A stretch of DNA of 8,124 nucleotides, taken from positions 1-8,124 of the forward strand of contig RFJX01000175.1 of the NCBI GenBank assembly GCA_003694425.1, written 5' to 3'. Positions 5,079-8,124 of the stretch are shown here, one piece after another; position 1 is the stretch's first letter; each line of letters begins with the position of its first letter. The notes beneath the pieces were generated by a model. That model saw only the letters and a list, made by a program, of their open reading frames with translations. It was not told the origin of the DNA and searched no databases. A program made the position numbers and the translations under genes. The DNA is from Gammaproteobacteria bacterium. Its GTDB lineage: Bacteria; Pseudomonadota; Gammaproteobacteria; J113.

Positions 5079-7378
5079 GCCGGCATGGCCTCCTTCTGCT
5101 GTCGTTGCTGTTCGAGGTACTGCGCCTGGGCCACGGTAAGGGCGGTGATGTCCAGCAGGCCCCGCACCGTCACCGAGGGCTCGACGATGTGCGCCGGGTG
5201 CGCGGTGCCGATCAGCACCGGTCCCAGGGCCATGCCCCCGCCGACCATCTTCAGCAGGCCGCAGGCGATGTTGGCGGCGTCGATGTTGGGCATCACCAGG
5301 AGGTTGGCGCGGCCGCTGAGCCCGTTGCCGGGGAAGGCGGCCTGGCGCACCGACTCGGAGAGCGCCGCCTCGACCTGCATCTCTCCCTCCACCTCCAGTT
5401 GCGGGGCCCGCCGCCGCAGGATCTCCAGCGCCCGGCGCATCTTCAGCGAGCTGGCCGTATCGTAGCTGCCGAAGGTGGAATGGGAAACCAGCGCCACCTT
5501 CGGCACCAGCCCGAAGTGCTCCACCTCGCGCGCGGCCAGCTGGGCCATCTCCGCGATCTCCTCGTCGCTCGGGTCCGGGGTTACGTGGGAGTCGCAGATG
5601 AAGAAGGTCCCGGCCTCCAGGATCATGATCGACAGGGTGGAAAGGTCGCGCACCCCCGCCCCCCTGCCAATGATGTCGGCGACGTGGCGCAGGTGGTGGA
5701 GGAAGCGGCCGACGGTGCCGCAGACCATGCCGTCGGCGCGGCCCCGCACCACCTTCAGGGCGGCGATGGCGGTGTTCTGGGTTCGGATGATGGTGCGGGC
5801 GTCGGCCGGGCTCACCCCCTTGCGGGCGGTGAGGGCATGGTAGGCCTGCCAGAGGTCGCTGAAGCGCTCCTCGTCCTCCGGGTCGATCAGGTCGAAGTCG
5901 CGGCCCGGCTCGAGCCGCAACCCCAGCTCCCGCAGCCGTCCGGTGACGTACCGCTCCCGCCCCACCAGGACCGGACGGGCGAGGCCCTGATCCACCATCT
6001 GTTCGGCCGCCTGCAGGACCCGCGGCTCCTCCCCCTCGGCGAAGACGATGCGTTTCGGGTCGCGGCGCACCCGCTCGAACACCGGCTTCATGATGTTGGC
6101 CGAGCGCACCACGTGGCGCGACAGTTCGTGGCGGTAGGCCTCCAGATCGGCGACCGGGCGGGTGGCCACGCCGCTCTCCATCGCCGCCCTGGCCACCGCC
6201 GGCGGGATCTGCTCGATCAGGCGGGGGTCGAAGGGCTTGGGCAGGATGTAGTCGGGACCGAAGCGCAGCGACTGCCCGGAATAGGCGGAGCTGACCGTGT
6301 CCGGCGCGGGCGTGCGCGCCAGGGCGGCGATGGCGTGTACGCAGGCGATCTTCATCTGTTCGTTGATCTCGGTGGCGCCGGCATCCAGCGCCCCGCGGAA
6401 GATGAAGGGGAAGCACATGACGTTGTTGACCTGGTTCGGGTAGTCCGACCGGCCGGTCGCCATCACCACGTCGTCCCGGACCGCCCGCGCCTCCTCCGGC
6501 AGGATCTCCGGTTGCGGGTTGGCCAGCGCCAGGATCAGGGGGCGGTCGGCCATCGAGGCCACCATCTCCGGCCGGAGCACGCCACCCGCCGAGAGGCCGA
6601 GGAAGACATCCGCGCCGGCGACCGCCTCGGCCAGGGTCCGGGCCTCGGTCTCGACCGCGTAGCGCGCCTTCCAGGGGTCCATGCCCTCTTCCCGGCCCGC
6701 GTAGACCACCCCGTCGATGTCCACCACGGTGATGTTCTCGCGCGCCAGCCCCAGCTCCACCGCCATGTTGAGACAGGAGAGGGCGGCGGCGCCGGCGCCG
6801 CAGCAGACCAGGCGGACCTCGTCGATGCGCTTGCCCACCACCTCCAGCCCGTTGAGCAGCGCCGCCCCGACGACGATGGCGGTCCCGTGCTGGTCGTCGT
6901 GAAAGACCGGGATGTTCATCCGCCGGCGAAGCGCCTCCTCGATGGTGAAGCACTCGGGGGCGCGGATGTCCTCCAGGTTGATCCCGCCGAAACTCGCCTC
7001 CAGCCCGGCCACGACCTCCACGAACCGCTCCGGGTCCCGCTCCTCGATCTCGATGTCGAAGGCGTCGATATCGGCGAAGTTCTTGAACAGGACCGCCTTG
7101 CCCTCCATCACCGGCTTGGCGGCCAGGGCCCCGATCGCCCCCAGCCCCAGCACCGCGGTCCCGTTGCTGACCACCGCCACCAGGTTGCCCCGGGCGGTCA
7201 GGCTCGCCGCCTCGGTGGGGTCGCGGGCGATCTCCTCGCAGGCCGCCGCCACTCCGGGCGAATAGGCCAGGGAGAGGTCGCGCGGCGTGGTCATGGGCTT
7301 GGTCGCCCGGATCTCCAGCTTGCCGTGGGGCCGGCGGCGGTGGTACTCCAGCGCCGCGTCACGCAGGCTCTTGCTCAT
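5075..7378 (-). CDS. maeB: NADP-dependent malic enzyme, MaeB type (malic enzyme fused to a phosphotransacetylase-like domain)
   Basis: MaeB converts L-malate and NAD(P)+ to pyruvate, CO2 and NAD(P)H, supplying reductant and pyruvate. The 767 residues match E. coli MaeB (759) along their length. In the malic enzyme part (about 1-425): catalytic Tyr39 in [14 protein letters not shown], Lys94 in MEGKAVLFK, metal ligands E136/D137 in [14 protein letters not shown] and D161/D162 in FHDDQHGTA, the dinucleotide-binding loop GAGAAA (194-199), and [13 protein letters not shown] (308-320). The second part (about 428-757) is the phosphotransacetylase-like domain ([43 protein letters not shown]); in MaeB enzymes it is regarded as regulatory, often acetyl-CoA responsive. 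I chose the ATG at 7378, which has TAAGGAG six bases upstream and fits the family N-terminus ([13 protein letters not shown]). A second ATG at 7411 also has a good ribosome site and would add 11 residues. A Dabb gene overlaps its stop. Confidence 0.95.
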   Translation of the reverse strand: MSKSLRDAALEYHRRRPHGKLEIRATKPMTTPRDLSLAYSPGVAAACEEIARDPTEAASLTARGNLVAVVSNGTAVLGLGAIGALAAKPVMEGKAVLFKNFADIDAFDIEIEERDPERFVEVVAGLEASFGGINLEDIRAPECFTIEEALRRRMNIPVFHDDQHGTAIVVGAALLNGLEVVGKRIDEVRLVCCGAGAAALSCLNMAVELGLARENITVVDIDGVVYAGREEGMDPWKARYAVETEARTLAEAVAGADVFLGLSAGGVLRPEMVASMADRPLILALANPQPEILPEEARAVRDDVVMATGRSDYPNQVNNVMCFPFIFRGALDAGATEINEQMKIACVHAIAALARTPAPDTVSSAYSGQSLRFGPDYILPKPFDPRLIEQIPPAVARAAMESGVATRPVADLEAYRHELSRHVVRSANIMKPVFERVRRDPKRIVFAEGEEPRVLQAAEQMVDQGLARPVLVGRERYVTGRLRELGLRLEPGRDFDLIDPEDEERFSDLWQAYHALTARKGVSPADARTIIRTQNTAIAALKVVRGRADGMVCGTVGRFLHHLRHVADIIGRGAGVRDLSTLSIMILEAGTFFICDSHVTPDPSDEEIAEMAQLAAREVEHFGLVPKVALVSHSTFGSYDTASSLKMRRALEILRRRAPQLEVEGEMQVEAALSESVRQAAFPGNGLSGRANLLVMPNIDAANIACGLLKMVGGGMALGPVLIGTAHPAHIVEPSVTVRGLLDITALTVAQAQYLEQQRQQKEAMPA

Positions 7379-7504
7379 GAGGCGCTCCTTACGGGATGCT
7401 TCCCTGTTCATCTATCTCCCCTTAGTATCGGGGCGGAACAGGCATCCTTTAGCCGGCAGCCACGGGAGAGACACCGCAGTGACGACGCAGGACAGAGACC
7501 GGAG
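7379..7504. promoter_or_regulatory. Divergent intergenic region between maeB and glnE
   Basis: These 126 bases must hold the start signals of both genes. Going left, two ribosome sites are seen: TAAGGAG (7385-7391) before the ATG at 7378, and AAGGGGAG (7416-7423) before the ATG at 7411. The second site overlaps a small inverted repeat CCCC-TTAGTATC-GGGG (7418-7433), and GATACT inside it is a weak -10 candidate for maeB (four of six). Going right, GGAG (7501-7504) is the only purine run near glnE. I see no convincing -35/-10 pair for either gene. Confidence 0.4.
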
Positions 7505-8124
7505 ATGCGAAGCTTGAGCCAGCCGCCCGGTACACCCACCCTTCCGCCGGAGGCCGGACGGCTGCCGGAGGGACTGCGCGAGCCCCTGGAACACGCCTGG
7601 CGCGACTTCCTGGGCGCCTGCGAGCGGGAAGGGATGGCCCCGCCGCAGGAGCCCGGACTGCTGGCGCAGCTGGTGCGGGTCTGGGGGGTGAGCCCCTTCG
7701 TCGCCCGGGAATGCGCCCGTCAGCCCCGGATCCTGGCCCCGGAAGGCGTGGCGCGCCTCGAGCGTCCGCTGGAGCCCGGCGAACTCGCGGCCGGACTGCG
7801 GGGCGCGGTGGGGGAAGGCGGAAGCGAGGAGGAGTTCATGCGCCGCCTGCGGCTGTTCCGCCAGCGGGAGATGGTGCGGATCGCCTGGCGCGACATCGCC
7901 GGCCTCGCCCCCCTGGAGGAGACCTGCGGCGATCTCTCCGACCTCGCCGACGCCGCCATCGACCAGGCGCTGCAATGGCTGGCCGCGGAGATGGAACCGG
8001 GCGTCGGCCGGCCCTTCGACCGCGATGGACGGGAACAGTCGCTGGCGGTCATCGCCATGGGCAAGCTGGGGGCGAGAGAGCTCAACTTCTCCTCCGATGT
8101 GGACCTGATCTTCCTCCACTCCGG
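7505..8124 (+). CDS. glnE: Bifunctional glutamine synthetase adenylyltransferase / adenylyl-removing enzyme GlnE, partial (5' end)
   Basis: GlnE attaches AMP to glutamine synthetase and removes it, following PII signals, to match ammonia assimilation to nitrogen supply. The first 206 residues are visible and the frame is open to the right edge. E. coli GlnE has 946 residues, so about a fifth is here. The N-terminal helical region contains FMRRLRLFRQREMVRIAWRD (111-130), the typical GlnE lead-in. MGKLGARELNFSSDVDLIF (185-203) follows, the nucleotidyltransferase signature of the adenylyl-removing domain; D198 and D200 correspond to the metal-binding Asp pair in E. coli (SSDIDL). The start is uncertain: the ATG at 7505 directly abuts GGAG (7501-7504), too close for normal use, whereas the TTG at 7514 lies nine bases after it. 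I give the ATG by convention; the difference is three residues. No upstream in-frame alternative was seen. Confidence 0.93.
   Translation, partial: MRSLSQPPGTPTLPPEAGRLPEGLREPLEHAWRDFLGACEREGMAPPQEPGLLAQLVRVWGVSPFVARECARQPRILAPEGVARLERPLEPGELAAGLRGAVGEGGSEEEFMRRLRLFRQREMVRIAWRDIAGLAPLEETCGDLSDLADAAIDQALQWLAAEMEPGVGRPFDRDGREQSLAVIAMGKLGARELNFSSDVDLIFLHS

Noticed and set aside
5079..6953. Long upstream extension of the Dabb reading frame inside maeB
   Set aside because: The translation is Gly/Arg/Pro-rich noise out of frame with maeB. Only the last 99 codons look like a protein, starting at an ATG that overlaps the maeB stop.
1..8124. CRISPR array, tRNA, rRNA, transposase or toxin-antitoxin genes
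   Set aside because: Looked for and not seen: no regularly spaced direct repeats, no tRNA-like cloverleaf with a conserved T-loop, and no protein of those families in any long frame.

Overview
The window is GC-rich, densely packed bacterial DNA. The gene set (cutA-dsbD, metA-type homoserine acyltransferase, fused MaeB malic enzyme, glnE) and the protein sequences point to a gammaproteobacterium, most likely of the Chromatiales/Ectothiorhodospiraceae kind (Thioalkalivibrio-like). That placement rests on remembered protein similarity, not on a search. Nothing looks like a prophage, conjugative element or defence island; this is mostly core-metabolism chromosome with one short repeat element.

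Layout. (1) Positions 1-1811, minus strand: cutA followed one base later by dsbD, which runs off the left edge before its C-terminal thioredoxin-like domain. (2) 1812-2008: a divergent control region with an interrupted inverted repeat whose two arms each carry a -10-like hexamer, one facing cutA and one facing the gene on the right. (3) 2009-3926, plus strand: an uncharacterised P-loop NTPase, then four bases later metA, the first committed step of methionine synthesis. (4) 3930-3954: a GC hairpin with a T run on the minus strand, lying between two convergent genes. (5) 3978-4367, minus strand: a small exported protein of unknown function built from two copies of a GL-AVW-YSRG unit. (6) 4368-4778: about 410 bases without a gene, mostly filled by a repeat element of about 290 bp with 27-bp imperfect terminal inverted repeats (CACCACGGAG type). 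(7) 4779-7378, minus strand: maeB (malic enzyme fused to a phosphotransacetylase-like domain) overlapping by ATGA with a small Dabb-domain gene. (8) 7505 to the right edge, plus strand: the first fifth of glnE, divergent from maeB.

How the genes relate. cutA-dsbD is a common gammaproteobacterial pair (metal tolerance and periplasmic reductant supply). The NTPase-metA pair looks like one transcription unit, so the NTPase may bear on methionine synthesis, but its role is unknown. maeB (malate to pyruvate) and glnE (control of glutamine synthetase) are neighbours on opposite strands, with no sign of joint function.

I see no convincing new multi-gene system. The items most worth a second look are the NTPase coupled to metA, the tandem-unit exported protein, the mirror-image control region at 1861-1977, and a small hairpin motif shared between that region and the repeat element 2.7 kb away.
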